Assembly: GCA_904501705.1 (NCBI GenBank)
Contig: CAJGCA010000010.1
Coordinates: 1-35,252, forward strand
Reading direction: 5' to 3'
Origin: Clostridiaceae bacterium
Lineage (GTDB): Bacteria > Bacillota > Clostridia > Oscillospirales > Acutalibacteraceae
Length of the DNA: 35,252 nt
Shown here one piece after another: positions 1-7,455 of the stretch. Below the pieces are notes generated by a model, which did not search any database, was not told the origin of the DNA, and was given only the letters and a program-made list of their open reading frames with translations. The translations under genes were made by a program, and so were the position numbers. How positions within the stretch are numbered: the stretch's first letter is position 1; every line of letters starts with the position of its first letter.

Positions 1-3
1 AAA

Positions 4-147
4 CTAAAAAGCCTCCCTTGTGTAAAGGGAGGTGGCAAAAATCTTTGATTTTTGACGGAGGGATTGTTGGTCATCTGCACTTAACAATCCCCCAGTCTTT
101 TTGCTTTGCAAAAATCCAGCCCCCTTTACACAAGGGGGCCTTTTTAC
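4..147. repeat. Palindromic intergenic repeat (MITE-like or paired terminator)
   Basis: The two ends are long imperfect inverted repeats: about 40 bases from position 4 match the reverse complement of about 40 bases ending at 147, with only a few mismatches. Each arm is itself a hairpin (CCTCCCTT/AAGGGAGG at 12-32 and GCCCCCTT/AAGGGGGC at 119-138). An inner pair, GGGATTGTT (60-68) and AACAATCCC (83-91), continues the fold. Each outer hairpin is followed outward by a run of T on one strand or the other, so the element could stop transcription from both sides, including from the spoVB-like gene reading towards it. It contains no coding sequence. Mobility is inferred only from shape; no second copy of this element occurs in the window. 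Confidence 0.7.
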
Positions 148-185
148 TGTCCTTAATGGTACGGCTCATATGCCCGACCGCTGTT

Positions 186-1718
186 TTATACCCGTTTTCG
201 TCTTGTAAGCGCTTTCAAATCCTCTGCGGTAAAGCAGCCGAAGAGGGGGAGCAGCAGGAGATACGCGACCGAGATGAACACGACCCCTGCGATGATCGAC
301 ATCCACCCGCTCGGCAGGGGAATGACCTGCCCGAGTGCTGTCCACCCGCCGCCGACGAGGACGGCGATGAGCGTCGGGTACAGCACCCAATGCATCCATT
401 GCATCTTAGTCTCACTTTGCGTGAGCAGTCGGTGGGTGCTGAGGATGCAGGTGAGCAGGTTGCTTACCAGCATCACGAATAAAAAGCCCGTGATACCGAA
501 CCGCTGTAGCAACAGCCAAATCAGTGTAATCCGTACGGTGGAATCCGCCACGCTGTACCACAGCGAGTGTACCTGCTCGTTGATGCCCTTGAGCATTCCC
601 GTAGCAACGCTGTCGAGGTACATCACAGGGGTGAGCGGTCCGAGGATTTGCAGCAGTAGTCCCACCGTATCATCACCGTACAGCAGGTTGCCTAGCGGGC
701 GACCGAGCACGGTGAACAGACAGCCGATGAGCACCGAGCCGAGCCAGGTGATATGCATTGCCTGCTCGGTTAGGCAGGTGACCTGCCGCTTTTGCCCGAG
801 GGCGTGCGCGTCGGACAGCTCGGGCAAAAGTAAGCCTGACACCGTCACGAGGAACGCGGCGGGGAAGAATAGCAGCGGCAAGGCCATCCCCTTTACAGCG
901 CCAAATTGTTCCAGCGACAGCGCGTCCGAGTGTGTGAACAGCGTCAGTCGCGCAGGAACAAGGATGTTTTCTACCGTGCGTAGGGCGGTAGAGAGATAAC
1001 GGCCTGCTGTCAGCGGTGTGGCAATGCCGAGCATCGTACGCAGAAGCGTGCGGTAGGGGAGCGTGGCGGTGCGGCGGATGGTGATTTTGTGGAGGTCGAG
1101 TCGATAGGCGACCAGCAAAAACAAGCACGCTGCCGTTTCGGAGATTGCGTCCCCCACAATGATGATGAGACAGGCCTCCGCGAGCGAGCAATCCCCCGCG
1201 GCGTGCAGCATCCACAGGATGCTGCCGATGCGCACCGCCTGCTCGAAGATCTGCGAGATGCAGGGCGGCATCGCCCGTCGCCGTGCCATAAAATACCCCT
1301 TGACACAGCTCGCCACCCCGATAAAGGGGAGCGCAAGCCCGCTGACCGCGAGCGCGGGTACGGTGCGCGCGTCTCCCACCCAGCCGCCGATGGTCGGCGC
1401 TCCGAAGTAGAGGATGGCCGCGGAGAGCGTACCGATGAGCACGCACAGCCCCATCGACAGCCGCATCACGCGGCGAACGTTTACGGGCGTGCCGCGGGCG
1501 ATCTGCTCCGCGACCATGCGAGTGACGGCGGTGACGATGCCCGCCGCCGCGAAGGTCGTGCCCAACACGTACACCGAGAACACGAGCTGATACAGCCCCA
1601 TCCCTTCGGCACCCACGCGGTTGGATATAAACACGCGGAACACGATGCCAAGGGTGCGTAGCAGCAGCGAAGTGATGGTCATTACTGCGGTGTTTTTGAC
1701 GAATGTCCGTTTGTTCAT
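186..1718 (-). CDS. spoVB: SpoVB-type polysaccharide/lipid flippase (MATE/MOP superfamily)
   Basis: The product is a 510-residue polytopic membrane protein. Its N-terminus (MNKRTFVKNTAVMTITSLLL, then RTLGIVFRVFISNRVGAEGMG) is the usual start of the SpoVB/PST branch of the MOP flippases, followed by about 12-14 hydrophobic segments and a positively charged tail. Family members move undecaprenyl-linked sugar intermediates across the membrane; SpoVB acts in spore cortex peptidoglycan synthesis, but the same fold serves other exporters. The length is normal for SpoVB (about 515 residues). The ATG at 1718 follows a moderate AAGGGA ribosome binding site. The gene lies 6 bases after the peptidoglycan-binding gene upstream of it on the same strand, so it is probably the last gene of a four-gene wall/spore unit ending at the palindrome at 4-147. 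The family is clear; the precise sporulation role is inferred. Confidence 0.85.
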   Translation of the reverse strand: MNKRTFVKNTAVMTITSLLLRTLGIVFRVFISNRVGAEGMGLYQLVFSVYVLGTTFAAAGIVTAVTRMVAEQIARGTPVNVRRVMRLSMGLCVLIGTLSAAILYFGAPTIGGWVGDARTVPALAVSGLALPFIGVASCVKGYFMARRRAMPPCISQIFEQAVRIGSILWMLHAAGDCSLAEACLIIIVGDAISETAACLFLLVAYRLDLHKITIRRTATLPYRTLLRTMLGIATPLTAGRYLSTALRTVENILVPARLTLFTHSDALSLEQFGAVKGMALPLLFFPAAFLVTVSGLLLPELSDAHALGQKRQVTCLTEQAMHITWLGSVLIGCLFTVLGRPLGNLLYGDDTVGLLLQILGPLTPVMYLDSVATGMLKGINEQVHSLWYSVADSTVRITLIWLLLQRFGITGFLFVMLVSNLLTCILSTHRLLTQSETKMQWMHWVLYPTLIAVLVGGGWTALGQVIPLPSGWMSIIAGVVFISVAYLLLLPLFGCFTAEDLKALTRRKRV

Positions 1719-1724
1719 GTTATA

Positions 1725-2255
1725 TCAAATCCCTTGGTTATACAGTATGGTGATCGCGTCCCAGGTGGGTTTATCTACGATGCCGGTGGTGGCGAGCCCA
1801 GCCTGCTGTTGCAACAGCCGCACGGTATCGGCTGTCGCCACGGAATAGATGCCGTTCAGCGCTTGCTCTCTCGGCAGGTTGGCGAAGCGGACGGCGAGCG
1901 CCCCAAGCATCACCTGCAAGAACCGCACGCTGTCGTTCTGACTGCCGACACGCAGCGAAGGTTGCCCCATTCCGAACCCCTGCACGGGTGTCGGTAGAGC
2001 ACGAAGATAGATGATCTGCTGTGCGTCAGCAAAGATCGTTTCCCACGTTGCGCGGTCGACGATGCCGTTTACGGGTAAGCCGCCCTCTTCTTGCGAAAGC
2101 CGCACTGCGGCGGTGGTCAGCGGCCCGAAACGGCCGTCGATGGGCACATCTGTCTCGCCGTCGCGCTCGCGGCGGATGACTCGCAGGTATTGCTGTAATT
2201 CCCGCACGTGATCGTTATAATCGGTGGTAATATCGTTGTTGGTGATGGGTGTCAT
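1725..2255 (-). CDS. Small protein with two peptidoglycan-binding repeats
   Basis: The 176-residue product begins MTPITNNDIT and consists of two PG_binding_1-type repeats. Each has the pattern hydrophobic-QxxL, then GxFG or GIYS, then a helix, then GIVD.(A/P)TW: roughly residues 15-80 and 95-175. There is no signal peptide, membrane segment or catalytic domain. The ATG at 2255 overlaps the stop of the upstream gene (ATGA, 2252-2255), which indicates translational coupling with the larger repeat protein. The reading frame stays open further upstream, but that extension is an artefact of the high GC content. It probably binds wall or spore-cortex peptidoglycan as an accessory to its neighbour; this role is inferred from repeats and position. 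Confidence 0.8.
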   Translation of the reverse strand: MTPITNNDITTDYNDHVRELQQYLRVIRRERDGETDVPIDGRFGPLTTAAVRLSQEEGGLPVNGIVDRATWETIFADAQQIIYLRALPTPVQGFGMGQPSLRVGSQNDSVRFLQVMLGALAVRFANLPREQALNGIYSVATADTVRLLQQQAGLATTGIVDKPTWDAITILYNQGI

Positions 2256-3655
2256 AGCCCCGCCTCCTCTGTGAGCGTGTTGCCGGGGAATTGCCCGAGC
2301 CGCTTGGTATTGCCGAAGCGCAGATCGGAATACAGCGTCGCGATCGCATCCCACGTGGTCGGGCCGACCGCGCCGTTGGCGTTGAGCCCAAAGAACTGCT
2401 GAAACGCGGTAACGGAAGCGGCGGTTTCCTGCCCGAAAACGCCCGTCACCGACGGCGCGGGGATTTGCGTATAGGTCTGAGAAATGTAGCTGAGATATTC
2501 TTGTATGGTAGCGACGTCCTCGCCCTGCGATCCCTGTCGCAGCGTCTGCCCCGGAAATAGCACGACGCCGCCGTCGATGAGCTGTGAGGTGTCGAGGATA
2601 CTGCGGTAGACATCGTAGATCGACAGCCACGTTTCCCGCCCGAGCATGCCGTCTGCCGTCAGCCCGAACGCGGTCTGATAGGCGCGTACCGCCTGATCGG
2701 TCGCCTCGTCGTAGATGCCGTTAATGACGATGCGCGGGATGTTGTCGTAAAACGCGGCGATGACGTTGAGATAATACTGGATGGCAAGCACCTCGCGCCC
2801 CGTGTCGCCGAGCGTCAGCTCGCGGTCGTATTCCTGCGGCAGATCCTCCAGGCGGATACCCTCACTGTCCAGTTCGCTGAGCCGTTTAACCGCGTTAAAG
2901 ATATACGACAGTCTGTTCCACGTCGCGTTGCCGATGATGCCGTCCTCGGTGAGGTCAAAGATGCGCTGAAACGCGCGCACCGCATCCTCGGTCTCCACCC
3001 CGAAGATGCCGTCGGCAGGGTTGATTTTCGGGATGCTAGGGTAGTTGGTGGAAATGCGGTTGAGCTGAATCTGCTTTAACTGCACGTCGTTGCCCGAATC
3101 GCCCAGCCGCAACGGCCGGCCGGGGTAGGATGGCTGCCCGTTGCGTACGGGGGCGTTTGTGACGATGTTGATGTTATCGCCGTAGAAGCGGGTGAGGATA
3201 TCGTACGCCCCCAGCCCCTCCTCGGCGAGCGGCACCGTGCCCCATTGAGATAAACCGTCGCAGGTGGAGGTCGTGCCGTTGCAGTAGCGGGTGAAATACG
3301 GCTCGATGTTGTCCCCCATCACGACGTAGGAGTTGAAAATGTCGTCGACGATGCGGTTGATGGCGTCATACACCTCGCGACCGGGCTGAAAGGACTGGTC
3401 AAACTGCGTGTTGTTCGTGATGTCAAAGTCGTAGCCTTGACTGCGGTAATATTCGGTGTAATAGCGGTTGAGGGCAAACGAGATCTGTGCGTAGATGTTC
3501 GCGCGCAGAGCCGCCTCTGGCCAGGTGGGATAGATCTCTCCCGAGGCGACGTTTTTGATGTAGTCGGGGAAGGAGATGAATACATTCTCGGCATTCGCGC
3601 TCGGCGCGCCGAGGTGTACCGTGATGGTGTTGGGAATAAAGGGTGTCCCTTCCAT
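2252..3655 (-). CDS. SpoIID-like domain fused to three peptidoglycan-binding repeats
   Basis: The product has 467 residues. Residues about 1-160 resemble SpoIID/LytB lytic transglycosylases: YIKNVASGEIYPTWPEAALR matches the family's region around the catalytic Glu (here E40), and CDGLSQWG followed by a G.GAYDILTRFYG segment matches the conserved C-terminal part. C125 and C132 could be metal ligands. Three PG_binding_1 repeats follow, at about 180-258, 275-350 and 372-447, each ending in G..G..TW. There is no obvious signal peptide or membrane anchor, so it would act in the mother cell or leave by another route. ATG 3655 was chosen over an in-frame ATG 12 codons upstream because AAAGGGGG lies 10 bases before it. 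The fold assignment is by eye; database labels for relatives may read 'spore cortex-lytic' or 'peptidoglycan-binding protein'. Confidence 0.75.
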   Translation of the reverse strand: MEGTPFIPNTITVHLGAPSANAENVFISFPDYIKNVASGEIYPTWPEAALRANIYAQISFALNRYYTEYYRSQGYDFDITNNTQFDQSFQPGREVYDAINRIVDDIFNSYVVMGDNIEPYFTRYCNGTTSTCDGLSQWGTVPLAEEGLGAYDILTRFYGDNINIVTNAPVRNGQPSYPGRPLRLGDSGNDVQLKQIQLNRISTNYPSIPKINPADGIFGVETEDAVRAFQRIFDLTEDGIIGNATWNRLSYIFNAVKRLSELDSEGIRLEDLPQEYDRELTLGDTGREVLAIQYYLNVIAAFYDNIPRIVINGIYDEATDQAVRAYQTAFGLTADGMLGRETWLSIYDVYRSILDTSQLIDGGVVLFPGQTLRQGSQGEDVATIQEYLSYISQTYTQIPAPSVTGVFGQETAASVTAFQQFFGLNANGAVGPTTWDAIATLYSDLRFGNTKRLGQFPGNTLTEEAGL

Positions 3656-3671
3656 GTCAAGATATCCCCCT

Positions 3672-4379
3672 TTACAGATTTGTCGGCGCACCCGAACGGT
3701 AGACGCGCGGGATATTCGGGTCTTGCCCGGGTACCAGCGGCAGCATACTCGCGGATTGCGTGACGTAGTTGTTGCCGTAGATCGGCACGTTCTCGTAGAT
3801 CACGGGCTGAAAACCGCCCGCGTCGACACGAATATCATAGGCGACATAGGGCGAGGGGATGTCTGGGCGCATTGTCAGCGCGGGGTTGACCGACGGAAGG
3901 GGGAGGATCGGGGTAAAGCCGTCGATGTCGGTCGTGGCGGTGGCGTAGAGTTCGTCTCGCTCGCCCTGTGCGCGGGTCACCGAGACGGTTGCGCCCTGCA
4001 GCGGCTCAGCGGACTGCCCCGTGAATACGAATACCCGCAGATAGCCGACGTACGGGCTCGACCCGATATTCGGCGGCGCGGGGGTGTCATCCCCGCGGGG
4101 CACCTCGCCGTTTAGATCCTCATCGGTATAAGGGAACTGCGGTGTGTCGGTCGGTGGAGCAGTTTGCACGTCGTGTGAATTTTCCTCGGCAATCGGCATT
4201 TCTGCCGCGGCCATTGCCGCACGGTCGCGTTCAATATCGGGCAGAGGAAATTGTTCGTCGAGCCAGCGGCTTTCGGTTGGCAGCGGAGCTTTTGGCTGTT
4301 GACGGTAGGTGTTCATCAGTTGTCGGTTGTACTCCTCTATGAGCTCTTGTACCCGCCGCTTTTGCGCGTGTTCTTGCAT
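3672..4379 (-). CDS. Protein with C-terminal transthyretin/carboxypeptidase-regulatory-like domain
   Basis: The 235-residue product starts MQEHAQKRRVQELIEEYNRQ, a charged, helical segment, followed by a Pro/Asp-rich linker to about residue 120. A beta-rich domain follows (YLRVFVFTG, PLQGATVSV, DGFTPILPLP, YDIRVDAGGFQPV), typical of carboxypeptidase-regulatory-like or Cna-B-like folds. No secretion signal is visible. ATG 4379 is preceded by a near-perfect AAGGAGGA at 7 bases; the frame remains open upstream to 4499, but that stretch is AT-rich promoter DNA. It is the first gene of the minus-strand cluster, 16 bases ahead of the SpoIID-like gene. A structural or scaffold role with the two peptidoglycan-binding proteins is inferred from linkage only. 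Confidence 0.7.
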   Translation of the reverse strand: MQEHAQKRRVQELIEEYNRQLMNTYRQQPKAPLPTESRWLDEQFPLPDIERDRAAMAAAEMPIAEENSHDVQTAPPTDTPQFPYTDEDLNGEVPRGDDTPAPPNIGSSPYVGYLRVFVFTGQSAEPLQGATVSVTRAQGERDELYATATTDIDGFTPILPLPSVNPALTMRPDIPSPYVAYDIRVDAGGFQPVIYENVPIYGNNYVTQSASMLPLVPGQDPNIPRVYRSGAPTNL

Positions 4380-4492
4380 ACGGTCTCCTCCTTGTATTGG
4401 GTTGAAAATTGCCATAATTTTGTAAAATTCGGATGTTATGTGCCGTATTGCTGTGAAATTTGCAATTTTTTCGGGGTTTTTCAAAAATTTTA

Positions 4493-4521
4493 TTGACAAT
4501 CGCCGTATTTAACTCTAATAT
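4493..4521 (+). promoter_or_regulatory. Sigma-A promoter of potABCD
   Basis: TTGACA at 4493-4498 and TAATAT at 4516-4521 are separated by 17 bases, within an AT-rich stretch. This is the only strong promoter upstream of potA and would give a leader of about 170 bases. Confidence 0.85.
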
Positions 4522-4585
4522 TATCTTATTGTGTTGATATTCAGCATGCATCTGACACAAAGCTTGTATTCGCCAAACAGCGCCG

Positions 4586-4686
4586 CAGTCGCCGCCACGG
4601 ACGACTGTGAAAAACCCTTTGCGGAGGGCGTTGCCAAAGCGAATGCGTCTGCCGTATGGCAGAGACCTCAATTACCGCAAAGGGGG
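4586..4686 (+). promoter_or_regulatory. Structured potA leader that can sequester the ribosome binding site
   Basis: CCCTTTGCGG (4615-4624) is perfectly complementary to CCGCAAAGGG (4675-4684), which contains the AAAGGG core of the potA ribosome binding site. Between these arms is a second stem, TCTGCC (648-653 of the 4000s)/GGCAGA (658-663) with loop GTAT; upstream is CAGTCG (4586-4591)/CGACTG (4602-4607). The fold would block translation of potA unless opened. I do not recognise a known riboswitch class. The pairing is seen directly; regulation is inferred. Confidence 0.5.
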
Positions 4687-4696
4687 ATGCATTTCC

Positions 4697-5842
4697 ATGG
4701 GTGAAAAGAAAATTATTGAACTGAAGAACATTGCTGTGTCTTTTGACGACGAGCCGGTGCTCAAGAATCTTAATCTGAGCATATCCGATGGCGAGTTCGT
4801 GACTCTGCTTGGCCCTTCGGGCTGCGGCAAGACCACGACCTTGCGCATCATCGGCGGCTTCGTTACACCGGACAGCGGCGATGTTTTTTTTGATGGAAAA
4901 TTGATGAACGACCTGCCTGCACATAAGCGCACCGTCAACACCATTTTCCAGCGCTACGCGCTGTTTCCGCATTTGAATGTATATGAGAATGTGGCGTTCG
5001 GTATGCGCGTGCAGAAGAAGTCGAACGACGAGATCAAGGAGACCGTCGCGCGGATGTTAAAGCTTGTCAACCTCGTGGGCTTCGAGAAACGCTCGGTCGC
5101 GACGCTGTCGGGCGGTCAGCAGCAGCGTGTCGCCATCGCTCGCGCGCTGGCGAACAACCCGCGCGTCCTGCTGCTTGACGAGCCGCTCGCCGCCTTGGAT
5201 CTGAAATTGCGCAAGGATATGCAGACGGAGCTTAAGAACATCCAGAAGAGCCTCGGAATCAGCTTTATTTACGTTACCCACGACCAGGAAGAGGCGCTGT
5301 CGATGTCCGATACTGTCGTCGTCATGGACAACGGTGAGATCCAGCAGATCGGCACGCCGCAGGACATCTATAACGAGCCGCAGAACGCGTTTGTCGCGGA
5401 CTTTATCGGCGAGAGTAACATCCTCGACGGCGTGATGATTCAGGATTATCTGGTCGAGTTCTTTGGCCGTCAGTTCAGCTGCCTTGATGCGGGCTTTGCC
5501 CCCGGTGAGCCGGTGGACGTTGTCATTCGTCCCGAGGATATTGATATTGTTGAGCCGGTACGCGGTACGCTGACGGGTAAGGTGACCAACGTCACCTTCA
5601 AGGGCGTGCATTACGAGACCATCGTCGATTTCAAGGGCTTTAAGTGGCTCATCCAGACGACGGATTACTATCCCGTCGGCTCGATCATCGGCATCGTGCT
5701 CAATCCCGAGGATATTCACATTATGAAGAAGTCGGCGTATTCGGGGATGTTTGGCGATTACAGCTCCTATTCCGAGGAGTTCGACGAGCTGGCAGACCCC
5801 GAGGCGGGCTTGGCAGAGGATGCCGGGGAGGGCGAGGAATGA
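4697..5842 (+). CDS. potA: Spermidine/putrescine ABC transporter, ATP-binding subunit
   Basis: The 381-residue product has a complete ABC ATPase domain: Walker A GPSGCGKTT (about residues 40-48), Q-loop in FQRYALFPH, signature LSGGQQQR, Walker B VLLLDEPLAALD and the switch histidine in YVTHDQEEA. A C-terminal TOBE region (about 285-365) is typical of PotA and related importers. It energises polyamine import through PotB/PotC. ATG 4697 was chosen because AAAGGGGG lies just upstream and MGEKKIIELKN matches the usual start; the frame is open further upstream through the leader. The acidic tail (EEFDELADPEAG onward) is a local extension. The stop overlaps the potB start (ATGA). Substrate is assigned from the whole operon; closely related importers carry other small cations. 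Confidence 0.93.
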   Translation: MGEKKIIELKNIAVSFDDEPVLKNLNLSISDGEFVTLLGPSGCGKTTTLRIIGGFVTPDSGDVFFDGKLMNDLPAHKRTVNTIFQRYALFPHLNVYENVAFGMRVQKKSNDEIKETVARMLKLVNLVGFEKRSVATLSGGQQQRVAIARALANNPRVLLLDEPLAALDLKLRKDMQTELKNIQKSLGISFIYVTHDQEEALSMSDTVVVMDNGEIQQIGTPQDIYNEPQNAFVADFIGESNILDGVMIQDYLVEFFGRQFSCLDAGFAPGEPVDVVIRPEDIDIVEPVRGTLTGKVTNVTFKGVHYETIVDFKGFKWLIQTTDYYPVGSIIGIVLNPEDIHIMKKSAYSGMFGDYSSYSEEFDELADPEAGLAEDAGEGEE

Positions 5843-6654
5843 AGAATCGCCTGTCTGCCGCGCCGTTTGCCGTGTGGATGGCGATCTTCACCGTCGTGCC
5901 GATGGCGATCACGTTGTGGTTTGCCTTTACCGATGAGAACGGCGCCTTCACCCTGCAAAATATCGTGGAAATCTGGCAGTACAGTGGCACCTACATCGAT
6001 TCGATCTGGATGGGTGCGCTGGCGACCGTCATCTGTCTTGTGCTTGCCTATCCGCTCGCCTTCAGCATCTCCCGCAAGGCGGAGCACGTGCAGCGCACGA
6101 TGGTGATGATCGTGATGCTGCCGATGTGGATGAATTTTCTGTTGCGCACGTATGCGTGGATGTCCCTGCTGGAGGAAAACGGGCTTATTAACCAGTTCCT
6201 CGGCTTTTTCGGCGTGCACTGGAATATGATCAATACCGACGGTGCGATCGTGCTGGGTATGGTGTATAATTTCCTGCCCTTTATGATCCTGCCGCTCTAT
6301 TCGGTGATGGCGAAGATGGACCCCCGCGTCATTGAGGCCGCACAGGATCTCGGCTCGAACAACTGGCAGATCCTGCGCCGCGTTATCCTGCCGCTGAGCG
6401 CCCCCGGTATTGTGTCGGGCGTGACGATGGTGTTTGTGCCCGCGGTGAGTACCTTTGTTATCTCCAAGCTGCTCGGCGGCAGTAAGTATATGATGATCGG
6501 TGATGTCATCGAGACCATGTTTATGGGTGATGGCTGCAACTACAACGTCGGTGCGGCGCTGTCGCTGGTGCTGATGGTGCTGATGCTCATCTGTATGTCC
6601 CTGATGCGCCGCGTCGACAACGGCGAGGATGAGTTAGGGGGTCTGATGGCATGA
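5839..6654 (+). CDS. potB: Polyamine ABC transporter permease PotB
   Basis: The 271-residue product begins MKNRLSAAPFAVWMAIFTVV and has about six membrane helices. The cytoplasmic EAA-type loop, AAQDLGSNNWQILRRVILP at roughly residues 173-191, docks with PotA. It forms the membrane channel with PotC. ATG 5839 overlaps the potA stop by four bases (ATGA), so the two are translationally coupled; the open frame upstream is a shadow of potA. Length and topology are normal for PotB. Confidence 0.92.
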   Translation: MKNRLSAAPFAVWMAIFTVVPMAITLWFAFTDENGAFTLQNIVEIWQYSGTYIDSIWMGALATVICLVLAYPLAFSISRKAEHVQRTMVMIVMLPMWMNFLLRTYAWMSLLEENGLINQFLGFFGVHWNMINTDGAIVLGMVYNFLPFMILPLYSVMAKMDPRVIEAAQDLGSNNWQILRRVILPLSAPGIVSGVTMVFVPAVSTFVISKLLGGSKYMMIGDVIETMFMGDGCNYNVGAALSLVLMVLMLICMSLMRRVDNGEDELGGLMA

Positions 6655-7451
6655 AGACGTTATCGAAAATATACAACGGACTCATTTTCACCTTCCTGTA
6701 TGCGCCGATCGCAGTGCTCATCATTTATTCGTTTAATGATTCCAAAAATCGTGTACAGTGGGGTGGCTTTACACTCGACTGGTACCGTGACCTGTTCAGC
6801 AACGAGCTGATTCTCGAGTCGCTGATGGTGACTCTGCAGATCGCGGTGCTCGCGGCGCTCATCTCCACCGTCATCGGTACGATGGCGGCGGTCGGCATCT
6901 TCAATATGAATGGCCGTCTGCGCCGCGCGATGGAGTCGCTCAACAATATCCCGATGGTCAATCCCGAGATCGTCACCGGTATCTCGATGATGCTAATGTT
7001 CGTGGCGATCTACCGCGCGACGGGACTGCTGCAGCCCGGCTTTGCGACGCTGCTGATTGCCCACATCACGTTCTGTATTCCTTACGTGGTGTTGCAGGTG
7101 ATGCCGAAGCTCCGTCAGATGAACAAGCATATGTACGAGGCGGCGCTCGACCTCGGCTGTACCCCGTTCTCCGCGTTTTTTAAGGTCGTGCTGCCCGAGA
7201 TTATGCCGGGTGTCATTACGGGTGCGCTGATGGCGTTTACTATGTCGCTCGACGACTTTGTTATCAGTTACTTTAACTCCGGCTCGACCGCGCAGAATCT
7301 GTCGGTCACCATCTATTCGATGACCAAGAAGCCCGTCACCCCCGAGGTCAACGCGCTTTCGACGCTGATGTTCGGGACGGTGCTCATTCTGCTTATCATC
7401 GTCAACGTCCGCCAGGTGCGAGATCTGAAAAAGCAAAAGGAAAGGAGATAG
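6651..7451 (+). CDS. potC: Polyamine ABC transporter permease PotC
   Basis: The 266-residue product starts MKTLSKIYNGLIFTFLYAPI and contains about six membrane helices. Its EAA-type loop is AALDLGCTPFSAFFKVVLPE (about residues 163-182), followed by the MSLDDFVISYF segment that is characteristic of PotC. It pairs with PotB in the import channel. The start overlaps the potB stop as ATGA (6651-6654). A basic tail (LKKQKERR) ends the protein, and its AAAGGAG codons double as the potD ribosome binding site. Confidence 0.93.
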   Translation: MKTLSKIYNGLIFTFLYAPIAVLIIYSFNDSKNRVQWGGFTLDWYRDLFSNELILESLMVTLQIAVLAALISTVIGTMAAVGIFNMNGRLRRAMESLNNIPMVNPEIVTGISMMLMFVAIYRATGLLQPGFATLLIAHITFCIPYVVLQVMPKLRQMNKHMYEAALDLGCTPFSAFFKVVLPEIMPGVITGALMAFTMSLDDFVISYFNSGSTAQNLSVTIYSMTKKPVTPEVNALSTLMFGTVLILLIIVNVRQVRDLKKQKERR

Positions 7452-7455
7452 GGCG

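Larger units (their letters stand above)
4380..4696. other. Divergent intergenic region (317 bases)
   Basis: This gap lies between the minus-strand wall-protein cluster and potA. The left half (4395-4535) is strongly AT-rich compared with the rest of the window and carries the pot promoter on the plus strand. The right half (4540-4696) is GC-rich, has several hairpins and forms the potA leader. I found no convincing promoter on the minus strand for the wall-protein cluster and no small coding sequence with a ribosome binding site. Confidence 0.7.

Noticed and set aside
4400..4499. Minus-strand extension of the transthyretin-like gene to 4499
   Set aside because: The added part is AT-rich promoter DNA; ATG 4379 has an excellent AAGGAGGA site.
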